DNA from: BM003 sp963699835
GTDB lineage: Bacteria > Pseudomonadota > Gammaproteobacteria > Steroidobacterales > BM003
Reading direction: 5' to 3'
Assembly: GCA_963699835.1 (NCBI GenBank)
Contig: CAVOVJ010000003.1
Location: forward strand, 186,001-250,000
Length of the DNA stretch: 64,000 nt
The notes under the pieces are model-generated. The model saw only the letters and a program-made list of their open reading frames with translations, was not told the origin of the DNA and searched no databases. Of this stretch, positions 18,554 through 27,369 are shown one piece after another. Numbering within the stretch: the first letter of the stretch is position 1; each line of letters opens with the position of its first letter. The position numbers and the translations under genes were made by a program.

Positions 18554-19414
18554 GTGCCGCACTACAAAGTCAATGGAATTGACCTCTACTGCGAGCTTGC
18601 CGGGAACGGCGAGCCGCTGTTGCTGCTGCATGGGCTGGGTTCTTCGAGTCTCGATTGGGATGAGCAGATTGGTGTCTACGCCGAACATTTCAGGGTTATT
18701 GCCCCCGATTTGCGGGGGTTCGGCCGCTCCAGCAAGCCGCCGGGGCCCTATAGCATCAGGCTATATGGCGAGGACCTGATTGCATTGCTGGACAGCATGA
18801 ACATCGAGCGGTGCCACGTGCTCGGGTTTTCGATGGGCGGCGCGATTGCCCTGCAGATGGCGACGCATGCGGGTCACCGTTTCTCCAGTATGGTTCTGGT
18901 CAATACGCTTGCCAGTTTCGAGGTCGATCACTGGCGCAAACAGATGTTCGTTCTGGTACGGATAGCCATGGCCAGGCTGGTTGGGATGGAACGTATGGCC
19001 CGGTTTGGCGCCAAGAGACTGTTTCCGCACGCGCACCAGGGCCATTTGCGCCGGCGCATGATCGAACGTCATCGCCACAACACGCCGCATTCCTACCTCG
19101 CCGCGCTGCACGCGCTCAGAGGATGGACGGTCAAGGATCTGTTACCGCGGATCAGTGTTCCGACACTGGTCGTTGCCGCGGACCAGGATTACAGCTCGGT
19201 TGAGGAGAAAGCGGAATTCGTGGCGGCGATGCCACATGCGAGGCTCGAAGTCGTCCACGAGAGTCGCCACGGCACGCCCTTTGACCAATCAGAGCGGTTC
19301 AACAAACTGGTCGTCGAATTTCTTCTTGAACACTTGCAGCAGCCGCCCGCGACAGCGTGGTGGCGGCGCCTCGGCTGGCGCCGACCGGGACTGTCGACGG
19401 CCGGCAGAAGCTAG
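18554..19414 (+). CDS. Alpha/beta hydrolase
   Basis: About 286-residue alpha/beta hydrolase. The nucleophile elbow is GFSMGGA, the acid is probably in AADQDYSS and the His in HESRHGTPFDQ; the oxyanion motif LLHGLGSSS is present. GTG 18554 is chosen because GGGAGG sits seven bases before it and homology begins at HYKVNGIDLYCEL. Substrate unknown. It lies 75 bases before an aldehyde dehydrogenase on the same strand. Confidence 0.88.
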   Translation: MPHYKVNGIDLYCELAGNGEPLLLLHGLGSSSLDWDEQIGVYAEHFRVIAPDLRGFGRSSKPPGPYSIRLYGEDLIALLDSMNIERCHVLGFSMGGAIALQMATHAGHRFSSMVLVNTLASFEVDHWRKQMFVLVRIAMARLVGMERMARFGAKRLFPHAHQGHLRRRMIERHRHNTPHSYLAALHALRGWTVKDLLPRISVPTLVVAADQDYSSVEEKAEFVAAMPHARLEVVHESRHGTPFDQSERFNKLVVEFLLEHLQQPPATAWWRRLGWRRPGLSTAGRS

Positions 19415-19489
19415 CCGTGTCGGGCGCGTGGCCGGATTCGCGGATGATATACTGGCGAGTCTGAATCTGGCCGACCCCGGAGTGCAAAC

Positions 19490-20935
19490 ATGGCAGCGCA
19501 GGCGGAACTGATCGGGACCCCGTTCGCGGAGCTCGAGCGTCTTGAAGGTTTGTTCGAATCCCAGCGTGCGGCGTTTCGACGCAATCCGATGCCCGGTGCC
19601 GAGGAGCGCCGGCAGAATCTCAAGCTGTTGCGTACCGCGCTGATCTCGCACAAGGAAGCCATCGCCGAGGCAGTCTCGGCCGATTTCGGCAACCGGGCGA
19701 CCTTCGAGACGTTGTTCGCCGAAATACTGGTTGCGGCCGAGGGGATCAAGTTTGCGCGCCGCCATATCCGGCGCTGGATGAAACCCTCGCGGCGAGAGGT
19801 GGGCCTCCTGATGATGACCACCCGTGCGAAGGTTCATTATCAGCCCAAGGGGGTAGTCGGAATCATCGTGCCGTGGAACTACCCGGTGCAACTGGCCGTA
19901 GCGCCGTTGACCTATGCGCTGGCGGCCGGCAATCGGGCGCTGATCAAAATGTCGGAATTCACTCCCCGCACCAGCGCCGTGATGGCGAAAATGCTCGGCG
20001 AGATTTTTCCGGAGGACCTCGTTGCTATCGTCGACGGCGAAGCCGACGTGGGCGTGGCGTTCTCCGAAAAACCCTTCGATCACCTCTTTTTCACCGGGTC
20101 CACCGCTGTGGGCCGCATGGTAATGGCTGCCGCCGCGAGGAATCTCACGCCGGTCACGCTCGAGCTGGGAGGCAAGTCTCCGACGCTGATCGGTGACGAC
20201 ATCCCCATGGCGCGGGCGGCTGAACGCATCTGTTTCGGTAAAGCGCTCAATGCCGGGCAGACCTGTGTGGCGCCTGACTACGTACTGTGTCCGCAACCGC
20301 GTCTGGACGAGTTTGTTGCCGAGATGACCAAGGCGTTTACCCGGATGTATCCGAGTCTCGCCGACAACCCGGACTACACCAGTATCGTGAATGAGCGCCA
20401 GTACGATCGTCTTTCCGCATGGCTCGAGGATGCGAAGTCGAAAGGCGCGCAACTGGTTGCGCTCAACCCGGCCGACGAGGAATTCCCGGCTGCGGGGCGC
20501 AAGATTCCGCTCACGCTGGTGCTCGGGGCCAGCGACGACATGCGGGTGATGCAGGAGGAGATTTTTGGTCCGATACTGCCCGTGTTGGCTTATGAATCGA
20601 TGGAGGATGCGCTCGAGTATGTCAATTCGCGGCCGCGTCCTCTTGCATTGAATTATTTCGACGACGATGCGGCGGGCCGCCGCCGGGTCATTGCCGAAAC
20701 TCACTCTGGCGGCCTGTGCCTGAATGACGCGGTCATGCATGTGGCGTGTGACGACCTGCCGTTTGGCGGTGTGGGCCCTTCGGGCATGGGTGCGTACCAT
20801 GGCCACGAAGGATTCCTGACTTTCAGTCATGCCAAGGCCGTGCTGAGTCGGCCGGCGTTTAATTCCGCGCGCGCCATCTACCCACCCTACGGCAATTTCG
20901 TGCAGCGCCTGATGATGAAGTTCTTTTTGCGGTAG
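19490..20935 (+). CDS. Coniferyl-aldehyde dehydrogenase-like NAD(P) aldehyde dehydrogenase
   Basis: 481 residues. Catalytic elements: GVVGIIVPWNYPVQL, FTGSTAVGRMVM, the general-base Glu in LELGGKSP, and the nucleophile Cys in NAGQTCVAPDY. Overall it is closest in style to coniferyl-aldehyde and membrane-associated class-3 type dehydrogenases, including HIRRWMKPSRR and a hydrophobic C-terminal tail. Likely oxidises aromatic or long-chain aldehydes. A long antisense reading frame over this gene is a codon-bias shadow. Confidence 0.9.
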   Translation: MAAQAELIGTPFAELERLEGLFESQRAAFRRNPMPGAEERRQNLKLLRTALISHKEAIAEAVSADFGNRATFETLFAEILVAAEGIKFARRHIRRWMKPSRREVGLLMMTTRAKVHYQPKGVVGIIVPWNYPVQLAVAPLTYALAAGNRALIKMSEFTPRTSAVMAKMLGEIFPEDLVAIVDGEADVGVAFSEKPFDHLFFTGSTAVGRMVMAAAARNLTPVTLELGGKSPTLIGDDIPMARAAERICFGKALNAGQTCVAPDYVLCPQPRLDEFVAEMTKAFTRMYPSLADNPDYTSIVNERQYDRLSAWLEDAKSKGAQLVALNPADEEFPAAGRKIPLTLVLGASDDMRVMQEEIFGPILPVLAYESMEDALEYVNSRPRPLALNYFDDDAAGRRRVIAETHSGGLCLNDAVMHVACDDLPFGGVGPSGMGAYHGHEGFLTFSHAKAVLSRPAFNSARAIYPPYGNFVQRLMMKFFLR

Positions 20936-21031
20936 CCACATCCGCCACGCTTGTCTACGTTAGCGGCTGCCGGTAAAAAGAAAGTACACCCGAAGACCAG
21001 GGTGGCGGACTTTCTCGACCCCGAGGTAGTC

Positions 21032-21568
21032 ATGCACGCACTACGAACATCGATTTTTTTTCTTGTCGCCAGTCTGGCGACGGTGGGCGCGGCTGCAAAC
21101 GAAACCGCAGGGGTCGGTGAGATTCACTTTACGCTAGAGGCCGAACTCCCGGGAGACGTGAATTTTGCCTATGCTCTGGTGACCGGCGATATCAGTGGCT
21201 GGTGGGATCACACTTTTTCCGAAAAACCTCTGCGTCTCTATGTCGAAGCCCGGCCAGGCGGCGGTTTCTATGAGATTTTTGACGAAGCGGGCAACGGTGT
21301 GGAGCACGCCCGGGTAATTTTTGCCAGGTCGGGGGAGAAACTGACCATGGCGGGCCCACTGGGTTTTAACGGGTGGGCAACGGACATCGTTTTCACGTAT
21401 GAGTTCGAGCCGCTCGAGTCCGGTTCTCTGCTGCGTCTGACGGTGAACGGCTCGGGCCAGCTGAAGGATGGCTGGGCCGACAGTATTGAAGCGGTCTGGC
21501 GCCATTTCATTTTCGAGCAGCTGGTGCCCTATGCCCGGCGTCGCTGCGACCAGGAAGGCTGCCGCTGA
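21032..21568 (+). CDS. Secreted SRPBCC-fold protein
   Basis: About 178 residues with a clear signal peptide (RTSIFFLVASLATVGAAA). The mature part resembles START/SRPBCC ligand-binding domains (GDISGWWDHTFSEKPLRLYVEA, GGGFYEIFDEAGNG). No catalytic residues are obvious. Probably a periplasmic small-molecule-binding protein of unknown ligand. A longer start at 20951 is open but adds a non-signal extension. Confidence 0.75.
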   Translation: MHALRTSIFFLVASLATVGAAANETAGVGEIHFTLEAELPGDVNFAYALVTGDISGWWDHTFSEKPLRLYVEARPGGGFYEIFDEAGNGVEHARVIFARSGEKLTMAGPLGFNGWATDIVFTYEFEPLESGSLLRLTVNGSGQLKDGWADSIEAVWRHFIFEQLVPYARRRCDQEGCR

Positions 21569-21613
21569 CTGCGCCGGCTCATAAACAACTAGTTGACTGG
21601 GAAGTAACGGAAA

Positions 21614-22723
21614 ATGTCGAAGGAAAAACTGCGCGATAAGCTGACCCGTCTCGACCGCCAGATATTGAACCTGGTTGCGCAGCGGATCGGTGCCGCCAAG
21701 GAAATTGGCGCATTCAAACGCGCAGCCGGCGAGTCGACGCGCGATTTCAGGCGGGAAAAAAACGTGATTGACGGTGCCCGCGCCACGGCGGTCGAGATAG
21801 GCCTCGAACCCGATCTTGCAGAGTCACTGCTGCGTTTGCTGATTCGGTCGTCGCTGACTGCGCAGGAGCGTGACCGTGTCGTCGCAGAGGGCAGGGGGGA
21901 CGGGCGCAGTGCCCTGGTGATTGGCGGCTCGGGGCGAATGGGCTACTGGTTTGCGCGCTACCTGGCGTCACAGGGGTTCCAGGTGGAAATTGCAGATCCC
22001 GACGAAGGCGGTAGCGCTTTTCCACGCTGGGACGACTGGCGCGACACCACGCTCGATCACGATATGATCGTTGTAGCGACGCCGCTGCGGATCGCGGCTG
22101 ACGTTCTCGAGCAACTCGCCGAGCACCGCCCGCGCGGTCTGATCTTTGACATTGGTTCTTTGAAGACGCCGTTGCGAAGAGGGCTGACGGCTTTGCGCGA
22201 AAGCGGCTGCAAGGTTACGTCGATCCATCCAATGTTTGGCCCGGACACGCAATTGCTGTCGGGCCGGCATGTGCTTTTCGTCGACGTCGGTGTCCGCGAG
22301 GCGACCGATGAAGTCATCGCGTTGTTCGATTCCACGATGGCGCAGAAAGTGGAAATGAGCCTCGATGATCATGACCGCATGGTCGCCTATGTACTCGGTC
22401 TTTCGCACGCGCTCAACGTTGCCTTTGTGACCGCGTTAAACAGCAGCGGCGAGGCCGCGCCTGAACTGATCAAGATGTCCAGTACCACATTCGATGCCCA
22501 GTTCCATATTGCCGCCGGTGTGACGGAAGAGAATCCGCACTTGTATTTTGAGATCCAACGTCTCAATCAATACGGCGACGAGGCGTTGGAGGCTCTGAAT
22601 CAGGCGGTCGCAACGATTACCAGACAGGTTCGCGGAAACGAAGAAGAGGACTTCGTGGCGCTGATGGAGGCGGGACGTTCCTATGTGCATGGCCGGCCGC
22701 CGTTGCTGAAGGCGGCCGGGTAA
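21614..22723 (+). CDS. tyrA: Bifunctional chorismate mutase/prephenate dehydrogenase (T-protein)
   Basis: 369-residue fusion enzyme of tyrosine synthesis. An AroQ-type chorismate mutase domain occupies about residues 1-90 (RLDRQILNLVAQRIGAAKEIG), followed by an NAD-binding prephenate dehydrogenase domain (ALVIGGSGRMGYWFARYL, VTSIHPMFGPD, SHALNVAFVTALN). The order matches enterobacterial TyrA. Cytoplasmic. The next gene follows after 16 bases. Confidence 0.95.
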   Translation: MSKEKLRDKLTRLDRQILNLVAQRIGAAKEIGAFKRAAGESTRDFRREKNVIDGARATAVEIGLEPDLAESLLRLLIRSSLTAQERDRVVAEGRGDGRSALVIGGSGRMGYWFARYLASQGFQVEIADPDEGGSAFPRWDDWRDTTLDHDMIVVATPLRIAADVLEQLAEHRPRGLIFDIGSLKTPLRRGLTALRESGCKVTSIHPMFGPDTQLLSGRHVLFVDVGVREATDEVIALFDSTMAQKVEMSLDDHDRMVAYVLGLSHALNVAFVTALNSSGEAAPELIKMSSTTFDAQFHIAAGVTEENPHLYFEIQRLNQYGDEALEALNQAVATITRQVRGNEEEDFVALMEAGRSYVHGRPPLLKAAG

Positions 22724-22739
22724 GCCAGAGCGAGGTCTA

Positions 22740-23840
22740 ATGACAGACGAGTCGGGTGCACAGAAACAAGTTCGCAGACTGCGTGAGCAACTCGCGATCC
22801 TGCGTGATGAGGCCGCGAAAAACGAAGCGATATTTCGCAAGCTGCTGGATCGCGAGTTGCGGCTTTTGAAATCAGACTCGCTGTGCGGGCTGTTATCCGA
22901 GCTGGTCGATGGCCTCGCAGCTTCTTATTCGCTGGACTCGGTCTCGCTGGCACTGTGGGACCCGCAGCACGAGTTGCGTCACCTTATATTGAGCGAGGAT
23001 CGGGTGCCGGATGCTATGCCCGGCGTGCAATTTGTAGACAGCCTGCACGGTCTCGCGCCGCAGTACACGAATTTGCACAGACCGTGGCTCGGGCCGTTTA
23101 CCGGATGTGATCACCAGCTGGTGTTGCCTGGCGCCGGCGAGCCATTGGGAAGCGTTGCGCTGATTCCGCTGCGACGTCAGGATGCGCTGGTGGGGGTGAT
23201 CAACTTCGGCAGCGTTGATAACAAACGTTTCACGCGTCATCACGCGACTGATTTTCTCGAACACCTCGGCCAGGTGGCATCTTTTGCATTGGAAAATGCG
23301 ACCAACCGTGCCCGGTTACTGCGTAGCGGTACGACAGACGTTTTGACCGGTTGGCATAACCGGGCCTACCTGACGATGCGTCTGAACGAAGAAGTTGCGC
23401 GGGCCCAGCGTGACGATACGGTTCTCACCTGTTTGTTTCTCGATGTCGATTTTTTCAAGGCAGTCAATGACCGGTACGGCCACCTCGCCGGTGACAAGGT
23501 ACTGCGCGAAATTGCCAGCCGCATCGATGCGGAGGTGCGCTCCAGCGACGTGGCATCGCGTTACGGGGGCGAGGAGTTTGTCGTTTTGTTGCCGGCAACG
23601 GCCAGCCGCGATGCGCAGAATCTGGCCGAGCGCATCCGCAAGGCGGTCTCGGCCACGCCAATTGAGGTTGACGCAAGTAATGCGTTGACGGTGACGGTCT
23701 CGATTGGCATTGCTTCGCTGGGGCCGGATGCCGTTAGCAGCGACCTCAAGTCGTTGGGAGAAGGACTGATTGCCGCGGCCGATGTCGCTTTGTATCAGGC
23801 CAAGGCGGATGGCCGGAATTGTGTGCGTGCCGCAGCCTGA
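22740..23840 (+). CDS. DUF484/GAF-like diguanylate cyclase
   Basis: 366 residues. An N-terminal coiled region (VRRLREQLAILRDEAAKNE) leads into a DUF484/GAF-like sensor domain, then a GGDEF domain (FLDVDFFKAVNDRYGHLAGD) with an intact active site GGEEF. RSSD precedes it by five residues, which is the position of the inhibitory c-di-GMP I-site. It should make cyclic di-GMP and be product-inhibited. Cytoplasmic; no membrane segment seen. Confidence 0.92.
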   Translation: MTDESGAQKQVRRLREQLAILRDEAAKNEAIFRKLLDRELRLLKSDSLCGLLSELVDGLAASYSLDSVSLALWDPQHELRHLILSEDRVPDAMPGVQFVDSLHGLAPQYTNLHRPWLGPFTGCDHQLVLPGAGEPLGSVALIPLRRQDALVGVINFGSVDNKRFTRHHATDFLEHLGQVASFALENATNRARLLRSGTTDVLTGWHNRAYLTMRLNEEVARAQRDDTVLTCLFLDVDFFKAVNDRYGHLAGDKVLREIASRIDAEVRSSDVASRYGGEEFVVLLPATASRDAQNLAERIRKAVSATPIEVDASNALTVTVSIGIASLGPDAVSSDLKSLGEGLIAAADVALYQAKADGRNCVRAAA

Positions 23841-24090
23841 TCGAGGTCGGTGCCCGCTCAATTAGTGACTAGTCTTTTAGGAAATTCAGTTTGACATAAC
23901 TTTGCCGATTTGCACGCCAGGGGCAGGTGGGCTATACAGATGGAGTAACAATCCTCGCGCGGGCCCGGTGTTTTGCTCTGCCCCGGACGATTGGAATAAG
24001 AACAATAAATTGATGCTTTTTCATTGCACCATCTCATCACATCGCGTTTTCTCAAGGTGCGGGATTCCGTTTTGGAACAGGAGGTTTCTG

Positions 24091-26103
24091 ATGTACAAGA
24101 AGGCTATTTTTTCGACTGCGGCAGCTGTGGCGCTGGCGTTGTCGAGTACCGCGGGCGCGGCGGGATCGGGTACGCTCGATCCGGCGATGCTGAAGGGCGG
24201 GAAAGGCATTAGCGACGCCGAAATTGCGGTTTTGAAATCCCGCGCGAAAGAAGGTCCGATGGCGAAGCTCAACCCGCAGCTGAGCGGATTGATCGGTGCG
24301 CCCACCAAGGCTGGCGCGATCACAAGCAGAAAATCGGGCGCTTCGAGCCCCGCGTTGGAAAGCCCGACATTGATGTCATTCGGCGGGTACGTTGTGATCG
24401 ACGTGACTACCTACGGTGACGCGGGAGCGCTGCTCACGGAACTCGAATCGCGCGGTCTTCGCAAGGGCGCCGCTGCCGGCCATATGGTTTCCGGCCTGTT
24501 CCCCATTGCGGGACTCGCCGATCTCGCCGCGATGAATAACGTCGTTACGGTTCAGCCGGCAGTCGCTCGCACACGAGCCGGTCTCGTAACGAGCCGCGGT
24601 GACGTGTCGATGCGCACGGATGAGGCGCGCGCGGAACTGGGCATCGACGGAACCGGTGTCCGGGTCGGTGTGTTGTCCGACGGCTACGACTGCCTCGGTG
24701 GCGCCGCGCTGGACCAGGCAACGGACGACCTGCCTGACGACATCATTGTTCTGGAGGATCTCGATCCCGGTACCTGCACCGATGAAGGCCGCGCGATGAT
24801 GCAGATCGTGCATGACATCGCTCCCGGCTCGTCCCAGGCTTTCCATACGGCGTTTACCGGTACGGCAGGGTTTGCCCAGGGCATCAGGGACCTCAATGAG
24901 ATTGCCGGCGCCCAGGTCATCGTCGACGACGTGATCTATTTCGCCGAGCCGATGTTCCAGGATGGCCCGATCGCGCAGTCCGCCGACGCGGTGCGCGCAA
25001 ACGGCGCCTCTTACTTTTCCTCGGCCGGTAACAACGAGCGCAACTCTTTCGAGGGCAAGTTCGAGGGTTCCGGTATCGCCGGCGTATTTGGTTGCGAGAT
25101 GCACGACTTCGACCCGGGTCCGGGCGTCGACACGCTGCAGTCGTTCCTGCTCCAGCCCGGCACTACGATCTGGAGTTTCCAGTGGGATCAGCCCAATGCG
25201 TCGATAAGCGGTGCGCCGGGTTCGGCCAGTGACATGGACATCGTCTTGTATTTTCCCGATGGTACATTCACGGGCCTTGGCGGTTTCAATCTGAATATCG
25301 GCGGTGACCCGGTTGAGGTATTCGGTGTGGCGCTGGGTGGAGCCGAGCCGCTTGAGGTGGCGATTGGTCTCGAGAACTGCGGCGGACCCGACCCGAACCT
25401 GATGAAATACGTGTATTTCGGCTCGGATCGTCGCTTTGGTCTCGGTCCGATGGAATACGACACCGCAAGCCCGACCAGCTACGGGCATGCCAATGCGCAA
25501 GGCGCGATCGCTACCGGGGCCTCGGCCTGGTTCAACACCGCGGCCTGGAACGACAACCCGGCCTGCGACCCGGCTTGCCTGAATGGTTTCTCGTCGGCCG
25601 GCGGCGTGCCGATCCTGTTCGACCTCGAGGGTAATCGTGTTGCGGCGTTGCGGCTGAAACCCGAGATCGTGGGTCCGGATGGCGCCAACAATACGTTTTT
25701 CGGTTTCGATCTGAGCTTCCCGGTGCCGGGTACGGACGAGCCTGACGGGTTCCCGAACTTCTTCGGCACCTCTGCTTCGGCACCGCATCTTGCGGGTGTC
25801 GCGGCACTGATGAGCCAGCCGACCGTCAATGGCAAGCAGTACTACATTTGCCGCGAGACCCCGCGCAAGGTAAAGACCCGCCGGGTGGGAGCGAAAGCGG
25901 CTGAGAAGAAGGTTGCCTCCGGCAAATGGTCCTACGGCGTATGCGCCGCGGATATCCGTAAGGCGCTGATCGATACAGCGATCGACATGGACGATCCGTT
26001 TACCCCGGAATTCGACACCGGGTTCGACCAGGCCACCGGTTACGGGTTTGTCGATGCGCGAGAGGCAATTGGCAAGGTGTATCCGAAAGAAAAGACCAAT
26101 TGA
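24091..26103 (+). CDS. Secreted subtilisin-like (S8-fold) protein with Glu at the usual His position
   Basis: 670 residues from ATG 24091, which has AGGAGG six bases upstream. A signal peptide (AIFSTAAAVALALSSTAGAA) and a propeptide-like region precede the S8 fold. Asp197 (GVLSDGYD) and Ser561 (GTSASAPHLAG) match the subtilisin triad, and the oxyanion Asn lies in SSAGNN. Where subtilases have HG(T) the protein has Asp231-Glu232-Gly233 (DEGRAMMQIVHDIAPG), so the His appears replaced by Glu. It may still be a peptidase, as in sedolisins which use Glu. Its gene is isolated and followed by a strong terminator. Confidence 0.85.
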   Translation: MYKKAIFSTAAAVALALSSTAGAAGSGTLDPAMLKGGKGISDAEIAVLKSRAKEGPMAKLNPQLSGLIGAPTKAGAITSRKSGASSPALESPTLMSFGGYVVIDVTTYGDAGALLTELESRGLRKGAAAGHMVSGLFPIAGLADLAAMNNVVTVQPAVARTRAGLVTSRGDVSMRTDEARAELGIDGTGVRVGVLSDGYDCLGGAALDQATDDLPDDIIVLEDLDPGTCTDEGRAMMQIVHDIAPGSSQAFHTAFTGTAGFAQGIRDLNEIAGAQVIVDDVIYFAEPMFQDGPIAQSADAVRANGASYFSSAGNNERNSFEGKFEGSGIAGVFGCEMHDFDPGPGVDTLQSFLLQPGTTIWSFQWDQPNASISGAPGSASDMDIVLYFPDGTFTGLGGFNLNIGGDPVEVFGVALGGAEPLEVAIGLENCGGPDPNLMKYVYFGSDRRFGLGPMEYDTASPTSYGHANAQGAIATGASAWFNTAAWNDNPACDPACLNGFSSAGGVPILFDLEGNRVAALRLKPEIVGPDGANNTFFGFDLSFPVPGTDEPDGFPNFFGTSASAPHLAGVAALMSQPTVNGKQYYICRETPRKVKTRRVGAKAAEKKVASGKWSYGVCAADIRKALIDTAIDMDDPFTPEFDTGFDQATGYGFVDAREAIGKVYPKEKTN

Positions 26104-26140
26104 GTGCCGCGATCTAGGCAATAGCACTTGATCGATCCAG

Positions 26141-26171
26141 GCGCTGCCCCCTTTGGGGCAGCGCTTTTTTT
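26141..26171 (+). terminator. Rho-independent terminator
   Basis: Perfect 10-base stem GCGCTGCCCC / GGGGCAGCGC with loop CTTT, followed by seven T. Ends the subtilase transcript. Confidence 0.95.
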
Positions 26172-26224
26172 ATGCAGTCTGGCCGCGGACAATACGCGTG
26201 TCCGGAATCCATGGCGGATCAAAC

Positions 26225-26243
26225 GCAAATGATATACATTCGC
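26225..26243. promoter_or_regulatory. Probable Fur box
   Basis: GCAAATGATATACATTCGC is near-palindromic and matches the 19-base Fur consensus at 13 of 19 positions by my count. It lies about 100 bases upstream of the ferric iron transporter genes, which is the expected target. Confidence 0.65.
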
Positions 26244-26346
26244 ATTTAATTTTTGGGTATGACAACTGGCCCGGGCAGCGATGGGTGGGTTTGCCGCTGG
26301 CAACCATTGCAGGGATCACGCCAGAAGCATTTGGAGAGAAGATTTC

Positions 26347-27348
26347 GTGGGTAAATTGCAGTTGATGTTGTTATGGCCGTTGTTTTTGATAGTGAGTGGC
26401 TGCGGTGCGCCGGATGCCGAACTGGTCGTTTATTCCGCGCGTAACGAACCGCTTATCAAGCCGATGTTCGACCGCTTTACCGAGGAAACGGGTATCAGGG
26501 TCGTTTTTGTCACGGACAAGGCCGAGGTGCTGATGCAGCGCCTCCAGGCCGAGGATAACAACACGCCGGCGGATGTGCTGTTGACCGTTGACGCCGGAAA
26601 CCTGTGGTGGGCGACACAGAACGATTTGCTCCAGTCGCTCGACTCTGCGGTCCTCGAGACGAATATTCCCGAGTATCTTCGTGATCCGGAAAATCGCTGG
26701 TTCGGGCTGTCCGTTCGTGCCCGCACCATCGTTTATTCCCCGGAGCGCGCCGATGCTCGGATGCTGAATACCTACGAAGGTCTTGCCGATCCGATGTGGC
26801 GCGGAAGGCTGTGCCTGCGAACATCGAAAAAGGTGTACAACCAGTCGCTCGTTGCCATGTTGATCGCCGAGCATGGCGAGGCAAAGACCGAGCAGATTGT
26901 CAGGGGCTGGGTCGCCAACCTTGCTGCCGATGTGTTTGCCAATGACACAGCGGTAATTGAAGCGATCGCGGCCGGGCAGTGCGATGTGGGCATCGTCAAT
27001 ACTTACTATTTCGGCCGCTTGCTGCGCGACAAGCCGGATTTGCCGGTGAAAATTTTCTGGGCCAACCAGGGTTCCGGCGGCGTCCACGTCAACGTCTCGG
27101 GCGGTGGCATCGTTCGCAATGCGAGACATAGCGAAAATGCGCGGCAACTGCTGGAGTGGTTGTCAGCAGGCGAGGCGCAGTCGATGTTTGCCAGTAGTAA
27201 TCTCGAGTTCCCGGCTAACCCGGCGGTTGCTTCCGACCCGGCTGTGGCGGCCTGGGGTGAATTCGAGGCTAGCCGGCTGAGCCTGGCGCGTGCCGGAGAG
27301 TTACAGAGTGCGGCGGTCAGGCTGATGGATCGCGCCGGCTATCGCTAG
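26347..27348 (+). CDS. fbpA: Ferric iron ABC transporter substrate-binding lipoprotein (FbpA/AfuA-like)
   Basis: About 333 residues from GTG 26347, with GGAGA nine bases upstream. The signal peptide ends in a lipobox (IVSGC), so it would be a lipid-anchored periplasmic binder. Family motifs are LVVYSARNEPLIKPMFDRF, WFGLSVRARTIVY, YNQSLVAML and the C-terminal iron-binding region near NTYYFGRLL, where two Tyr could coordinate Fe3+. First gene of a three-gene iron uptake operon under a probable Fur box. Confidence 0.9.
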   Translation: MGKLQLMLLWPLFLIVSGCGAPDAELVVYSARNEPLIKPMFDRFTEETGIRVVFVTDKAEVLMQRLQAEDNNTPADVLLTVDAGNLWWATQNDLLQSLDSAVLETNIPEYLRDPENRWFGLSVRARTIVYSPERADARMLNTYEGLADPMWRGRLCLRTSKKVYNQSLVAMLIAEHGEAKTEQIVRGWVANLAADVFANDTAVIEAIAAGQCDVGIVNTYYFGRLLRDKPDLPVKIFWANQGSGGVHVNVSGGGIVRNARHSENARQLLEWLSAGEAQSMFASSNLEFPANPAVASDPAVAAWGEFEASRLSLARAGELQSAAVRLMDRAGYR

Positions 27349-27369
27349 CCAGCCATTGCGGGCCGGCCA

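Noticed and set aside
19289..20941. Long antisense frame (550 codons) over the aldehyde dehydrogenase, and a similar one at 24376-26127 over the subtilase
   Set aside because: High-GC codon bias leaves such frames open; the plus-strand products have complete family motifs and the antisense ones show none.
23891..23938. TTGACA and TATACA as a promoter before the subtilase gene
   Set aside because: The boxes are 36 bases apart, far too long for a sigma-70 promoter.
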